Source of the DNA: Salinivenus iranica
GTDB lineage: Bacteria > Bacteroidota > Rhodothermia > Rhodothermales > Salinibacteraceae
Reading direction: 5' to 3'
Assembly (NCBI GenBank): GCA_002894665.1
Contig: NCRB01000007.1
Span: 1-64,000, forward strand
DNA length: 64,000 nt
Under the pieces are notes generated by a model. That model saw nothing but the letters and a program-made list of their open reading frames with translations. It was not told where the DNA came from and searched no databases. Shown here one piece after another: positions 1-9,173 of the stretch. Every line of letters starts with the position of its first letter. Position 1 is the stretch's first letter. The position numbers were made by a program, and so were the translations under genes.

Positions 1-59
1 CGAGCAACGTCGAGAAATCTCCACGTCGAAGCTGCCAGGCTCAAGGAGGCTTCTCGACT

Positions 60-97
60 GCGCTCGAAGCGACCTGCCTCAGGGATTTTGAGTTCGC
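60..97. repeat. 38-bp repeat, inverted copy of 7510-7547
   Basis: This 38-base stretch is the exact reverse complement of 7510-7547, which lies near the left end of the IS200/IS605-type element. The two copies face each other across the histidine kinase gene. It is probably the broken left end of a second, opposite copy of that element, or of a non-autonomous derivative. No transposase gene adjoins this copy inside the window. Confidence 0.8.
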
Positions 98-145
98 ATC
101 GCCCATAGGATGAGGGTTGACAGAGCACTAGGCTGCGTCTGATAA

Positions 146-301
146 TTATCGCTTCGAGTGCTCTCGAACAAACGCCCAGAGAATCATGGCCTCGTAGTGG
201 CTTTTCTTCTTCTCGGACCGAACGACCAGTCAGCGACGCTCCCTCAACCGTCCAACAAAGCGCTCGACCGCGTTTCGATACTTGTACTTTCGGTCGTCGC
301 C
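146..301 (-). pseudogene. IS5-type transposase C-terminal remnant
   Basis: Reading the minus strand from about 301 down to the stop at 146 gives a peptide of about 50 residues. It contains KYRNAVERFVGRL and later HYEAMILWAFVREHSKR, the usual C-terminal end of IS5-type DDE transposases (the glutamate lies in the NAVERF motif). An in-frame stop interrupts it after RLRERR, and I could not find the N-terminal catalytic part in this frame. It is therefore a dead fragment. The family assignment is by eye and could be off by a subgroup. Confidence 0.6.
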
Positions 302-406
302 GGTTGGCAGGCGGCCTGCTCCTTCACACGGTCGCGCCCGAAGCGTTCACGGCTCCACTGAGACAGCGACTGGCACCTGCCGCCCTGCTGTAGAGCACCT
401 TCGCGT

Positions 407-3400
407 TCAGGCCTCTCCTCTCGCCTGCGGGAGACGGACGGTGAAGCAGGAGCCTTCTCCCTTTTCCGTCTCCACCTCAACGCTTCCGCCCATCTGCTCA
501 ACCGCCTCCCGCGTCACCGCGAGTCCCAGCCCCGTCCCTTCATACTCCCGGGACACGCCCTCCGACTCTTGCCGGAACGGCTCGAAGAGCCCCTCGGCCA
601 CTTCCGGCTCCATCCCGATGCCGGTGTCCACTACCTCGATTATTGCACTCCCATTTTCCCGGTAGACGCGGAGATGTATCTCGCCGTCCTCCGTGTATTT
701 GATGGCGTTGGAGACCAGATTGCGGAGCACGATCTGCACGCCGCCGCCGTCGGCCTGCGCCCAGGTCGGCTGGTTTGTAGTTCGGACCTGCATGCGCAGT
801 CCCTTCTCCTTGGCCTGAGGCCGAAGCTCGTCGGCGACCTCACGGGCCTGCTTGGACAGGTCCACCGGTTCGGCGGCTAGGTCCATCGCTCCCGCCTCCA
901 GCCGGGAGAGGTTGAGCACGCTGGTGAGCGTGTCCATCAGCCGCTGCCCACTCTTCTGAATCATCCCTCCCAAATCCCCGAGCGGTTGTAGGTCGCCTGC
1001 CTCGGCTGGAGGCTCCAGGCTCCCGGTTTTCTTTTCAATTATCTCCGCAAACCCCAAAATCGATGTCAGCGGCGTGCGGATTTCGTGGCTCATGTTCGCG
1101 AGAAGGGACGACTTCATCTGGTTGGCCTCCTCGGCGGCTTCCTTGGCCCTCATAAGCTCGCGCTCCTTGCGGACGTTCTCCGTAATGTCCTGTGCCAGCA
1201 TCAGGCCCTCTGCCTCGGTGTCGCCCTGGAGGGGCACGATGTGGACGCGCAGCGTGCGGCCGCCGACCCCAATCCGTCGGTCTGTCCGTTCTCCCTCCAG
1301 GGCCGCCTCGAAGCGGTCTATGATGGGAGGTCGGCCCCCTTCAATGCTGATGAGGACGGATCCGGCCTGTGCCCCAAGCAGGTCGGACTCCCCCAGCTCG
1401 TACGTACCGAGCAGTTCCCCGGCCGCCAGCGTGTAGGTAAGGTCCTCGTCAAACAAAAACACCGCCCCGTTTGGAATATTCTCGGCGAGGGTCCGGTAGC
1501 GGCGCTCGCGTGCAATCAGGTCGTGTTCTTGGGTAAGAGACGTCACCGCCTTTCGGAGGCTCTGCGCGATGGTTTCTAGAAAGCGAAGTTCCTCGTCGTC
1601 GAGCCGGTTTGGGGCGGCGGCGCCCACGACGAGCACGCCGCGCTGCCCCAGCGGGATGTACGCACAGCCCGCAAGGCCCGACCGGTCTACGCCGTCGTCG
1701 ATGGTGCTGGGATCGGAGTACGCATGGGTGTCGCCCTCGTCGAGGGCGGCCCAGAGCGGGGTGTGTCCCTGCTCGACCCGGGGCATCGACCCGACCACGT
1801 CACTGTCGATGGTGCCGGCCCGTACCAGCACATCGCCGTCCCGCAGATACACGGCGGCCTCCTGGAGCCCGAGGGTGTCGCCGAGGGCATCGGTGACAAT
1901 CGATGCGGCGCCGGCTTCCGTACTCACGTCGAGAAGGTTCCGCGTCACGCGGTAGAGGGTGCGAAGGCGCTGCTCCCGCACTTTCTGGTCGGTCACGTCG
2001 GTGGTCACGCCGGCGAGCCGCTGAAGGGTTCCCTCATCGTCGTACATCCCGTCGATCTGTGCTTTGAGCCACCGGCGGCCCCGGGTGGGATGCAGCACGC
2101 GGAACTCTTGATACTGCGGCCAGCGTGGTTCGCTGGCATTCTGCGCCTCGATGTCGGAGCGAAGGGACGCGAGGTCCGCGGGGTGGACGTGGCGGGTCCA
2201 GGCACCCGGGTCGTCGCGCAGCGTGTCCCGGTCTACGCCGTATAATGTTTCGGCCGCGCTATTGGCATAAAGGAGTTCCGAGTAATCGGGTGTAACGATG
2301 TAAAACGCGTTCGACACCGTCTCCGCGAACTGCTCGAACCGGTGGTTGGCACGCTGGAGGGCCCGGCGCCGCTCCTTTTGCTGGGTCACGTCGCGCCCAA
2401 TCCCACACAGGACCCGGCCCCGTGTCGGGTCGTTGAAGGCATCCCCCACAAACTCGTGGGGCACCCGGCGCCCGTCCTTGGTGACCAGGGGGGCTTCTAT
2501 TCGAACAGCCTGACCCGCGGCGCTCTCCTCGATGGCGTCTCGGATGCGCGCGGCATCGTCTTCCTCGAAGAGGTCGAGGGCCGTCATGGCCTCAAGCTCG
2601 GCGTCCGTGTAGCCGGTGACCTCATTGACGCGGCGGTTCCAGAACAGGAGGTCTCCCTGCTCGTCGAGCAGGTAAAACACGTCCTCAATCGTGTCGAGGA
2701 CCTGATCCAGAAACGCCTTCTGGTCGGCCAGATCCTGCCGGTGCTCCTCTCGTTCGGTGACGTCGTGGATGACCGAGAAGAGAAGCGTCCCGCCCCGATC
2801 GAGATTCGGAACCGGCGCCGAGAGGACCCGCACCGTTCGCACCTCTCCGGACGCGAGCTCGTGCTCGAACAGGAACTCGTCGCCGTCCTCCGCCGCTTCG
2901 CGGCGCTCCCGCGCCACCTCCTCCGCCGAGAGTTGATTGATGTCCTGGATCGACATGGACGTCAGGAGGTCCCGATCGTATCCGTAGAACTCGACGGCCG
3001 CCGCGTTGGCCCGCTCAATTGCGCCTGTCTCCTCGTCGATGAGCAGCATTGGGGCGCTGTGGCCCTCGAACATCATTCGGAACCGTCGCTCCCGGCGGGT
3101 GAGGCGCTTTTGCATGGCCTTTCGTTCGGAGATGTCCCGAAAGATCCCGTACACCACGCGGCCGTCGGGAAGATCTACGGTGGTGGCGTTGATCTCAATG
3201 GGAATGGTGGTGCCCTCCTCGGTGACGACCTCAATCTGGGTTCCGTCCGGGAGGGCCCGCATCAGGCCGTCTTCATCGAGGCTCTGCCGGAACAGAGACG
3301 CGTACGCCTCGGCCCGGCCCGAGGGGTGGAGGCCAGTCTGGTGGGTCCCGATGATCTCCTCGCGGGGACGCCCGAGCAGGCCCGTGGCGGCCGCGTTGGC

Positions 3401-6400
3401 CTCCACAATCTTGCCAGTTTCTACGTCGGCAACCAGGACCGGATCGGGGGTTGCCTGGAGGAGGGTCTGGTAGCGTTCCCGGCTGGACGCGAGGTCACGC
3501 CTGCGTTCCCACTGGGCCGTCACGTCGGTGGCGATGCCCAGGACGCGGACGGCCTCTCCGTCCTCGTTGACCGGCGTCACACGGAGGTTCATCCGGGCGA
3601 TTCGATCCTCGGAGTGGAGCAGCCAAAAGTTTCCCTTCCACGACTCGCCGGTGCGGATCACGTCTTCCAGGGCCGCCTCCACATCGGGCAGATCGTTGGG
3701 ATGGATGATGTTGCTGAAGGCCTCGAAGGTCTGGGGGTTGTGCCCGAATAGGTCTTGGAGGGTTTCGTCCCACTGCATCTCACCGGTCCGCAGGTCCCAC
3801 TCGAGAATTCCGGTGTCGGTCCTCTCCAGTGCCAGGTCGAGCTTGCGCTGGCGGTCCTTAAGCAGCTGCGTTTTGCGGCGTCGCTCGGTGACGTCCTGCC
3901 GGATCCCCACGTAGTGCTGAAGGGCGCCCTCCTCGTCGTGCACTGGTGTGAGGGACAGCCGGCTCCAGTACGGCGTGCCGTCGCGCCGATAGTTCTTGAT
4001 TTTCACGGTGGTGGCGTTCCCGGCGTCGACGGCCGAGCGGAGGGCGTCCGCCGTTTCTGGGTCCGTGTCTGGGCCCTGGAGAAGCCAGGCGCCCTCCCCC
4101 AGAACGGCGTCTCGGTCGTAGCCGGTTTGCGCCTCGTAGCCGTCGTTCACGTAGACCAACGGATTGCCGGGCCGAGTGGGGTCGGTGATTTCAATGCCCA
4201 CGTCGGCCTCGTCCATCGCCCGCTCCTTCAAGCGGAGCTCCTGCTCGCGCTCTTTTCGCTCTGTCACGTCGGTGACGGTCGCGAGCAGACGGGTCTCTTC
4301 CCTACCGTCGGGGAGGGGAACCACCAAGGTTTCAATCCAGCGGGTGTGCCCATTCCCGTCCTCGATTCGAAACTCTCCGTTCCAGGAAGACGCGTTCTCG
4401 GCGACGGACTCGATGTTCTTCTTTACCTGCGGGCGGTCGTCCGGGTGAACCTGTTCAAAAAAGCCGCTCACGCTCGTCGGCGCGCGGTCAAAGGCGCCCT
4501 GGGGCGTGCCGTCCCACTGGATCTGATCGGCCTCGAGGTCCCATTCGGCGATGCCGCTCTCACTTGCGGTGAGGAGCAACTGGCGCTTCCGGTTCCGCTC
4601 CCGGCGGCCGGTCATGTCCCGCACGGTACACACGAGCCGCCCCGCCCCCGTGAAGGTGAGGGACAGCTCCGCCGGAAACGTGCTGCCGTCCGGGCGCTGT
4701 CCGGTCACGAACCCTTGCCAGTGTCCGTCCTCCTCAAGGATGGGAAACACCGTTTTCTCGAGGCGCTCGATCTCGTCCTCCCCGTAGAGCATCCGCCAGG
4801 TGTTGCCCAGGAGCTGCTCCTTGTCGTCGAAGCCGTACATGTCGGCGTGGGTTTGGTCCACGTACACGTACTCGTCGCCGGCCAGCACGGCCATGCCGTC
4901 GGCGGCGTCCTCGACGGCCTGGTGAAGCACCTCCAGCTCGCGCCGCTGGTCCTCCCGAGCGGTCACGTCGCGGCCCGAGACGATGAGGGCCGTGACCGTT
5001 CCGTCCTCGTTGGTGACCGGACGAATGCTGCCACGCACGGTGAACGTCAGGCCGTCGCCCGTGACGTGCTCGGACTGGTACGATACGTACTCCCCCGCCG
5101 CCGCCCGTTCGATCCAGCCTTGAAGGTCCGCCTGGAGGGCAGAATCGTGGTTCCACCAGGGCGTCTCCCAGAGAGGGTGCCCCACCAGGTCGTCCCGGCC
5201 TGCGTCGATGAAGGAGAGGGCCGTGTCATTGACCCTGCGGAGCGTCCCGTCCAGGTCGAGGAGGCCGGTCAGGAGGTTTGGGTCCTGGAAGACCGCTTCG
5301 AACTGCCGTTCACGGCGGCGTAGCCCTTGCTTTCGTCTTTGCTGCTCGGTTACGTCCTGGTAAATGCCGACCAGTCGTTCCGCGTCTCCGTCTTCGTTCC
5401 GGAGGATGCGCGCATGGGATTGCACATGTCGGTCTTCTCCGTCGGGCCGGCGAATGCGGTAGCGGACCTGACAGGTCTCTTTATCAGGGGTCCCCAAGAC
5501 GCGGGCCATTGTGTCTTGGAGACGTCTCCGGTCACCTGGGTGGACGTGTCCGAGGAGGGCACCGGTTGTCTTCGGGGCCGCATCGACCCCGAAAAGTGCC
5601 TGAACGCGCTCGTCCCACACGCGGCGGTCGTCCGGGATCGACCACTCAAAAACGCCCGCCTCGGCGGCGTCGAGGGCCACCCGGAGGCGCGTCTTCTCCT
5701 CGGCAAGAGCCGTGCTTTTCGCCTGCGCGGAGGCCTTCGCCTGCTTGCGCTGGTGAATGCTCCGGGTGACGCCGGCCAGCTTTACGGGGGCGTCCAATGT
5801 CCTTTCGTCCTGCGAGGAAAACGAGGGGCGCCCGACAACCTGTACGGAGGTTTCGACCCACTGGGAGGTTCCGTCCGGGCGAAGAACGCGGTACTCCCCG
5901 CGCCAGCGCCCGTGCTCAAGCAGGTCAGGGGCGGTTGGCAGGTCGGGCTGATCCTTGGGGTGCGCCGCCGACCGCCAGAGCATCGGGTCTCGAATAAATG
6001 CGTCGGTGGGACGGCCGAAAATGTGCTCTTCCGAACTGTTCACGTAGGCCAGTTCATGCCGGACGGGATCGGCCTCGTTCGCGCCGGTAGGATGAACCTG
6101 CACTTCCCAGACCGCATCGTCGAGGGACGCGAGCAGCTCATTGAGCCGCGTCTCGTCCGACTCGGCGGCGCCCCCTTGTTCGACCGCGCTGATTTTCTGC
6201 CGGCGGCGCCGTTCTAACTGCTCGATCCCCATCTGCGCCAGGTCGTCTAGCCCTGTGAGTTGACGCTCCGAGGGGACTCGCGGCTCAGTGTCCAGCACGC
6301 AGACGGTCCCCAGCACATGGCCGTCCGGGGTGACCATAGGGGCGCCGGCGTAGAAGCGGACGTGGGGATCCTCCGTAACGAGCGGATTCTCTTCAAACCG

Positions 6401-6709
6401 CTCGTCCTCGGTCGCGTCCTCCACCACGAGCCGCTCGCCATCGTCGAGGGTGTGTACACAGAAAGAGGCATCCAGCCCGAGTTCCTGTGCATCGAGCCCG
6501 ATACAGGCTTTGTGCGACTGTTTTTGGTCGTTGACGAACGTGACAAGCCCGATGGGTGCGTCGAACAGGGCCGCCGCGAGGTCCGCAATGCGATCGAACG
6601 TTTCCTCCGGGGGGGTGTCGATGACGTCGTACCGGCGTAGGGCCTGGAGGCGACTGGGATCTACACGTACGAACTTTTTTTCTGAGTCGGAGGTGGAAAC
6701 GGAGGGCAT
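407..6709 (-). CDS. Giant multi-PAS/GAF hybrid sensor histidine kinase
   Basis: A 2100-residue cytoplasmic sensor kinase with no visible membrane segment. Order: an N-terminal GAF domain (about 20-165); eleven PAS/PAC units, each ending in a DVTE-type PAC motif (about 185-1560); a second GAF (about 1580-1735); a twelfth PAS (about 1740-1845); a HisKA dimerisation domain with the phospho-accepting His1875 in MSHEIRTPLTS; and a C-terminal HATPase with N-box NLVSNAIKYTEDG and G boxes DTGIGM and GTGLGLA. There is no receiver domain, so the signal should pass to a separate response regulator, which is not in the window. The size is extreme even for PAS kinases. The repeated PAC units suggest growth by domain duplication. 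Ligands cannot be read from the sequence. The family call is very secure. Confidence 0.95.
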   Translation of the reverse strand: MPSVSTSDSEKKFVRVDPSRLQALRRYDVIDTPPEETFDRIADLAAALFDAPIGLVTFVNDQKQSHKACIGLDAQELGLDASFCVHTLDDGERLVVEDATEDERFEENPLVTEDPHVRFYAGAPMVTPDGHVLGTVCVLDTEPRVPSERQLTGLDDLAQMGIEQLERRRRQKISAVEQGGAAESDETRLNELLASLDDAVWEVQVHPTGANEADPVRHELAYVNSSEEHIFGRPTDAFIRDPMLWRSAAHPKDQPDLPTAPDLLEHGRWRGEYRVLRPDGTSQWVETSVQVVGRPSFSSQDERTLDAPVKLAGVTRSIHQRKQAKASAQAKSTALAEEKTRLRVALDAAEAGVFEWSIPDDRRVWDERVQALFGVDAAPKTTGALLGHVHPGDRRRLQDTMARVLGTPDKETCQVRYRIRRPDGEDRHVQSHARILRNEDGDAERLVGIYQDVTEQQRRKQGLRRRERQFEAVFQDPNLLTGLLDLDGTLRRVNDTALSFIDAGRDDLVGHPLWETPWWNHDSALQADLQGWIERAAAGEYVSYQSEHVTGDGLTFTVRGSIRPVTNEDGTVTALIVSGRDVTAREDQRRELEVLHQAVEDAADGMAVLAGDEYVYVDQTHADMYGFDDKEQLLGNTWRMLYGEDEIERLEKTVFPILEEDGHWQGFVTGQRPDGSTFPAELSLTFTGAGRLVCTVRDMTGRRERNRKRQLLLTASESGIAEWDLEADQIQWDGTPQGAFDRAPTSVSGFFEQVHPDDRPQVKKNIESVAENASSWNGEFRIEDGNGHTRWIETLVVPLPDGREETRLLATVTDVTERKEREQELRLKERAMDEADVGIEITDPTRPGNPLVYVNDGYEAQTGYDRDAVLGEGAWLLQGPDTDPETADALRSAVDAGNATTVKIKNYRRDGTPYWSRLSLTPVHDEEGALQHYVGIRQDVTERRRKTQLLKDRQRKLDLALERTDTGILEWDLRTGEMQWDETLQDLFGHNPQTFEAFSNIIHPNDLPDVEAALEDVIRTGESWKGNFWLLHSEDRIARMNLRVTPVNEDGEAVRVLGIATDVTAQWERRRDLASSRERYQTLLQATPDPVLVADVETGKIVEANAAATGLLGRPREEIIGTHQTGLHPSGRAEAYASLFRQSLDEDGLMRALPDGTQIEVVTEEGTTIPIEINATTVDLPDGRVVYGIFRDISERKAMQKRLTRRERRFRMMFEGHSAPMLLIDEETGAIERANAAAVEFYGYDRDLLTSMSIQDINQLSAEEVARERREAAEDGDEFLFEHELASGEVRTVRVLSAPVPNLDRGGTLLFSVIHDVTEREEHRQDLADQKAFLDQVLDTIEDVFYLLDEQGDLLFWNRRVNEVTGYTDAELEAMTALDLFEEDDAARIRDAIEESAAGQAVRIEAPLVTKDGRRVPHEFVGDAFNDPTRGRVLCGIGRDVTQQKERRRALQRANHRFEQFAETVSNAFYIVTPDYSELLYANSAAETLYGVDRDTLRDDPGAWTRHVHPADLASLRSDIEAQNASEPRWPQYQEFRVLHPTRGRRWLKAQIDGMYDDEGTLQRLAGVTTDVTDQKVREQRLRTLYRVTRNLLDVSTEAGAASIVTDALGDTLGLQEAAVYLRDGDVLVRAGTIDSDVVGSMPRVEQGHTPLWAALDEGDTHAYSDPSTIDDGVDRSGLAGCAYIPLGQRGVLVVGAAAPNRLDDEELRFLETIAQSLRKAVTSLTQEHDLIARERRYRTLAENIPNGAVFLFDEDLTYTLAAGELLGTYELGESDLLGAQAGSVLISIEGGRPPIIDRFEAALEGERTDRRIGVGGRTLRVHIVPLQGDTEAEGLMLAQDITENVRKERELMRAKEAAEEANQMKSSLLANMSHEIRTPLTSILGFAEIIEKKTGSLEPPAEAGDLQPLGDLGGMIQKSGQRLMDTLTSVLNLSRLEAGAMDLAAEPVDLSKQAREVADELRPQAKEKGLRMQVRTTNQPTWAQADGGGVQIVLRNLVSNAIKYTEDGEIHLRVYRENGSAIIEVVDTGIGMEPEVAEGLFEPFRQESEGVSREYEGTGLGLAVTREAVEQMGGSVEVETEKGEGSCFTVRLPQARGEA

Positions 6710-6759
6710 GGAGGCGGGAGCCTGAGGTAGAGACGATGTGGAAGGATACTGGAATCCGC

Positions 6760-7073
6760 TACGCGAGGACCCGGAGGGAACTCTCCATCCTGGAGCGGAG
6801 ACCGGCTTTCAATGTGCTGGCGAAGAGCCGACTGGTCGGCCTTGGTCAGTTGGGCGTACTGGACAACGTCGATGCCGCTGAGATCGGGGCTGCCGTTGCC
6901 TCGGACTGGGTCGCCGAGAGGCTCAGCACGACACGTCCGTCGGCGAGGGCCCACTGCCTCCTGTCGTTGTTGGAGAACGGTCCACTACACAAAACCAGTT
7001 TGTCACCGGAGAAGTGGACGGGACGGGCCCAGGGGGCGATACAGCAGAATGCAAGCCGGGTGTCTTGAAGCAA
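6760..7073 (-). pseudogene. Frameshifted small protein remnant, possibly lipocalin-like
   Basis: On the minus strand one frame reads VHFSGDKLVLCSGPFSNN then WALADGRVVLSLSATQ. A neighbouring frame continues with IDVVQYAQLTKADQSALRQ. Joined across a frameshift these look like the second half of a small lipocalin-like or META-like domain (strand-turn-strand plus a final LTKADLVLR-type strand). The idea rests on pattern alone. No start codon or signal peptide is preserved. The rest of 6710-7254 holds no gene I can support. It contains an AT-rich stretch near 7165-7190 and may include the kinase promoter. Confidence 0.3.
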
Positions 7074-7254
7074 ATTCGGGAAAGATTTTGCCTATGTTAT
7101 TTTGGCGGAACCATCAGTCTTTTCTTTTGGGTTCACTTCGAACGCCTGTATGCTTTTATTCTGCATTATTTTAAAATAACCCCCCCTATACAGAGGATGA
7201 GAGGCACCTTCAGGTAGAGTCCCTACTTTCGTGTAATTGAGCAGGCAGATAGAA

Positions 7255-7480
7255 AAACCATTGCGTTCTGTCAGGTTGGAAACGCGACCAAACGAACCAA
7301 TCCTGACCTACCGACGACGGCCACCTTTGAGATTACGATTGACGACGAGAAGATCCAAGAGCTCCTCCTCGAGGACCGCGGCATGGCCGCCTTGCTGGAG
7401 CTGATCCTGAACCAGATTCTTCAAGCCGAGACGACTGACCATCTTGGGGTCGAGCGAGCGTACAGACGAGAGGCTAAGTA
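7255..7480 (+). pseudogene. IS256-family transposase, N-terminal fragment
   Basis: The plus strand from about 7255 encodes TFEITIDDEKIQELLLEDRG followed by MAALLELILNQILQAETTDH and HLGVERAYRREAKY. This is the N-terminal region of an IS256/MULE transposase. The reading stops making sense at about 7480. The continuation of the same protein (SYRNGSYERQLTTCVGRLEL) resumes at about 9364. Between them lies the IS200/IS605-type element, so this gene was split by insertion. The C-terminal half carries more frameshifts and a deletion. Confidence 0.8.
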
Positions 7481-7509
7481 CACCGTCAACTTTGTTTTTA
7501 AAGGGGAGA

Positions 7510-7547
7510 GCGAACTCAAAATCCCTGAGGCAGGTCGCTTCGAGCGC
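7510..7547. repeat. 38-bp repeat, inverted copy of 60-97
   Basis: Exact reverse complement of 60-97. It lies about 30 bases inside the left end of the IS200/IS605-type element, upstream of tnpA, so it is probably part of the element's left-end recognition region. Confidence 0.8.
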
Positions 7548-7719
7548 ACCCCGGAGAGCACTCGGTCGCTCCGCTCCCAGCGCAGCCCGGTGACTATTCG
7601 GTCGCAGTCGCTCCTTGGGGGACATGAACCTGTCGGTTCGGGACTCCTTCGCAGTGAGAAGTCGAACGCAATGTGAGTCTTCTCTCCCGGAACACCGCAC
7701 GTGTGGCTCTGCTGATTGA

Positions 7720-8121
7720 GTGATGCCAATCAACAAAGAACCATACCGCAGAAGCCGTCATGCCGTCCACGCGGTGAAGTATCACTTCGTGTGGGGCCCA
7801 AAACGGAGGGCTTCTGTTCTCAAGGATGCAGTTGCAAACCGATTGGAAGAAGTGCTCTACGATGTAGCCGAAGAGCATGACTGGGAAATCAACTCCCTTG
7901 CCATTCGGCCCGATCACGTTCATCTCTTCGTTCAAGCTGATACCCGACACGCTCCGTATCAGGTGATTCATCGGTTCAAGGGAACCAGTGCTCACGTTCT
8001 TCGAGATGAGTTCGAACATCTGCATAGACTTCCGTCTCTCTGGACCCGTTCGTACTTCGTCAGCACGACTGGCAAAGTGAGCGAGCAAGTCGTTGAGCAG
8101 TACATCGAAGATCAATCCTGA
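7720..8121 (+). CDS. tnpA: IS200/IS605 Y1-type transposase TnpA
   Basis: A 133-residue single-strand DNA transposase of the HUH superfamily. The metal-binding HUH motif is visible as DHVHLF (about residues 66-71). The catalytic tyrosine lies in the C-terminal helix VVEQYIEDQ. The N-terminal core KYHFVWGPKRR is typical, and the length matches the usual 130-150 residues. Two ATG codons stand together at 7720 and 7723, and either may start the protein. The gene is followed after 3 bases by the truncated tnpB. Every part needed for peel-and-paste transposition seems intact, so the element could still move. Confidence 0.92.
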   Translation: MMPINKEPYRRSRHAVHAVKYHFVWGPKRRASVLKDAVANRLEEVLYDVAEEHDWEINSLAIRPDHVHLFVQADTRHAPYQVIHRFKGTSAHVLRDEFEHLHRLPSLWTRSYFVSTTGKVSEQVVEQYIEDQS

Positions 8122-8124
8122 CGC

Positions 8125-8403
8125 ATGTACCTGACCCGAAAATTCCATATTGAGGGCACCGAGCAGCTTGAACGGCTGTCTCGTTCGTCTGCGGACCTGT
8201 GGAACTCGATCTGCAAGTGGTACTGGCGTACAGTAGATCGGCAGGAACACTGGCTGAGTAAAACGGCAATGCGTCGGTGGCACTGCAAGGGTCACGACGT
8301 GCTGCCGTCTCAGACTGCCCAGGAGGTCGCGGAGCAGTTCTACGAAGCAATTGGTTCCTGGCACGACAACGACCGGGAAAGCTATCATAACGCTTGTACC
8401 TGA
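8125..8403 (+). pseudogene. tnpB: Truncated TnpB, N-terminal part only
   Basis: It encodes MYLTRKFHIEGTEQL and then the helical N-terminal region of an IS605-type TnpB (ADLWNSICKWYWRT, SQTAQEVAEQFYEAIGSWH). The family match ends at about residue 88, where the frame soon hits a stop. Intact TnpB proteins have about 370-430 residues. The whole RuvC nuclease core (DED triad) and the zinc finger are missing. The following gene begins in another frame about ten bases before this stop. The break looks like replacement or insertion with deletion rather than point decay, because the remaining codons are clean. Confidence 0.75.
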
Positions 8404-9173
8404 TTACAATAGCATACCATACCTCTGATAAAGAACAAGACGAGATCGTAAAACGCTATAAGTCCGGTGAGTCGAGCGGTTCTATAGGCGACGATCTGGG
8501 CTTTTCGCGGCGCGGCGTTTTAAACGTACTGTCTCGGCATGGAGTTGACACGAGATCGCAAAAAGAGGCGCAGCGCGAGTACGCAGTCAACCACAATGCT
8601 TTTGACGAGGTAACCCCCGAGTCAGCATATTGGGTTGGGTTCTTGATGGCAGATGGGTTTGTTACGGATACCAAGGATGGCAGTCCATTCGTCGGTGTCA
8701 CGTTGGCTGAAAAAGACAGAAATCACCTTGTAAACCTGCGTGATTGTCTGGAGTCAACGCATCCTATCAAAGAGCAGCAGGGTGATAGTTATAGTGAAGG
8801 CCTTGCTTATCGATTCGGGGTTTACAGCCAATCGTTAGCTGACGATCTTGCTGAATACGGGGTTCTACCAAGAAAGTCTGACGATACAAAGGTTCGAATC
8901 TTGGACGATAACCGACATTTTTGGCGGGGTGTCGTTGATGGTGATGGGTATGTCAGGCACGGGACAGGTTCGGAGGCTCGCGTTGAACTCGTTGGGGCGA
9001 AACCGCTACTTCAGCAGTACAGCTCTTTCTGCACCGCTCGTATAGGGTCTGATCTTTCCGTTCGTCCGCACAAAAGCATTTGGAGGGTCGGCTGTTCTTG
9101 GGGAACGGCAGAGCATTTATTGAGCCTTTTGTATCAAGATCAAGATGTATGCTTGGATCGAAAGTCACCATAG
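8394..9173 (+). CDS. LAGLIDADG-type homing endonuclease inside the IS605 element
   Basis: A 259-residue protein with two LAGLIDADG motifs: YWVGFLMADGFV (79-90, acidic residue D87) and FWRGVVDGDGYV (176-187, D184). They are about 97 residues apart, as expected for a monomeric two-repeat meganuclease. Ahead of them is a helix-turn-helix-like segment (14-55, EIVKRYKSGESSGSIGDDLG), common in free-standing or intron-borne LAGLIDADG proteins. The only start in frame near the 5' end is TTG at 8394, overlapping the end of the tnpB fragment, so the true start is uncertain. The gene is less G+C-rich than its neighbours. No intein splice motifs and no clear group I intron core were recognised around it. 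Confidence 0.85.
   Translation: MYLITIAYHTSDKEQDEIVKRYKSGESSGSIGDDLGFSRRGVLNVLSRHGVDTRSQKEAQREYAVNHNAFDEVTPESAYWVGFLMADGFVTDTKDGSPFVGVTLAEKDRNHLVNLRDCLESTHPIKEQQGDSYSEGLAYRFGVYSQSLADDLAEYGVLPRKSDDTKVRILDDNRHFWRGVVDGDGYVRHGTGSEARVELVGAKPLLQQYSSFCTARIGSDLSVRPHKSIWRVGCSWGTAEHLLSLLYQDQDVCLDRKSP

Noticed and set aside
2342-5323. Long plus-strand frames of 469 and 522 residues inside the kinase gene
   Set aside because: They are exact antisense shadows of the PAS repeats. They have no start signal, no domain, and a composition typical of reverse-strand readings of acidic genes.
8394-9173. Reading the LAGLIDADG protein as an intein in TnpB
   Set aside because: There are no splice-junction residues (Cys/Ser start, HN end), the frame differs from tnpB, and no C-terminal tnpB part follows.
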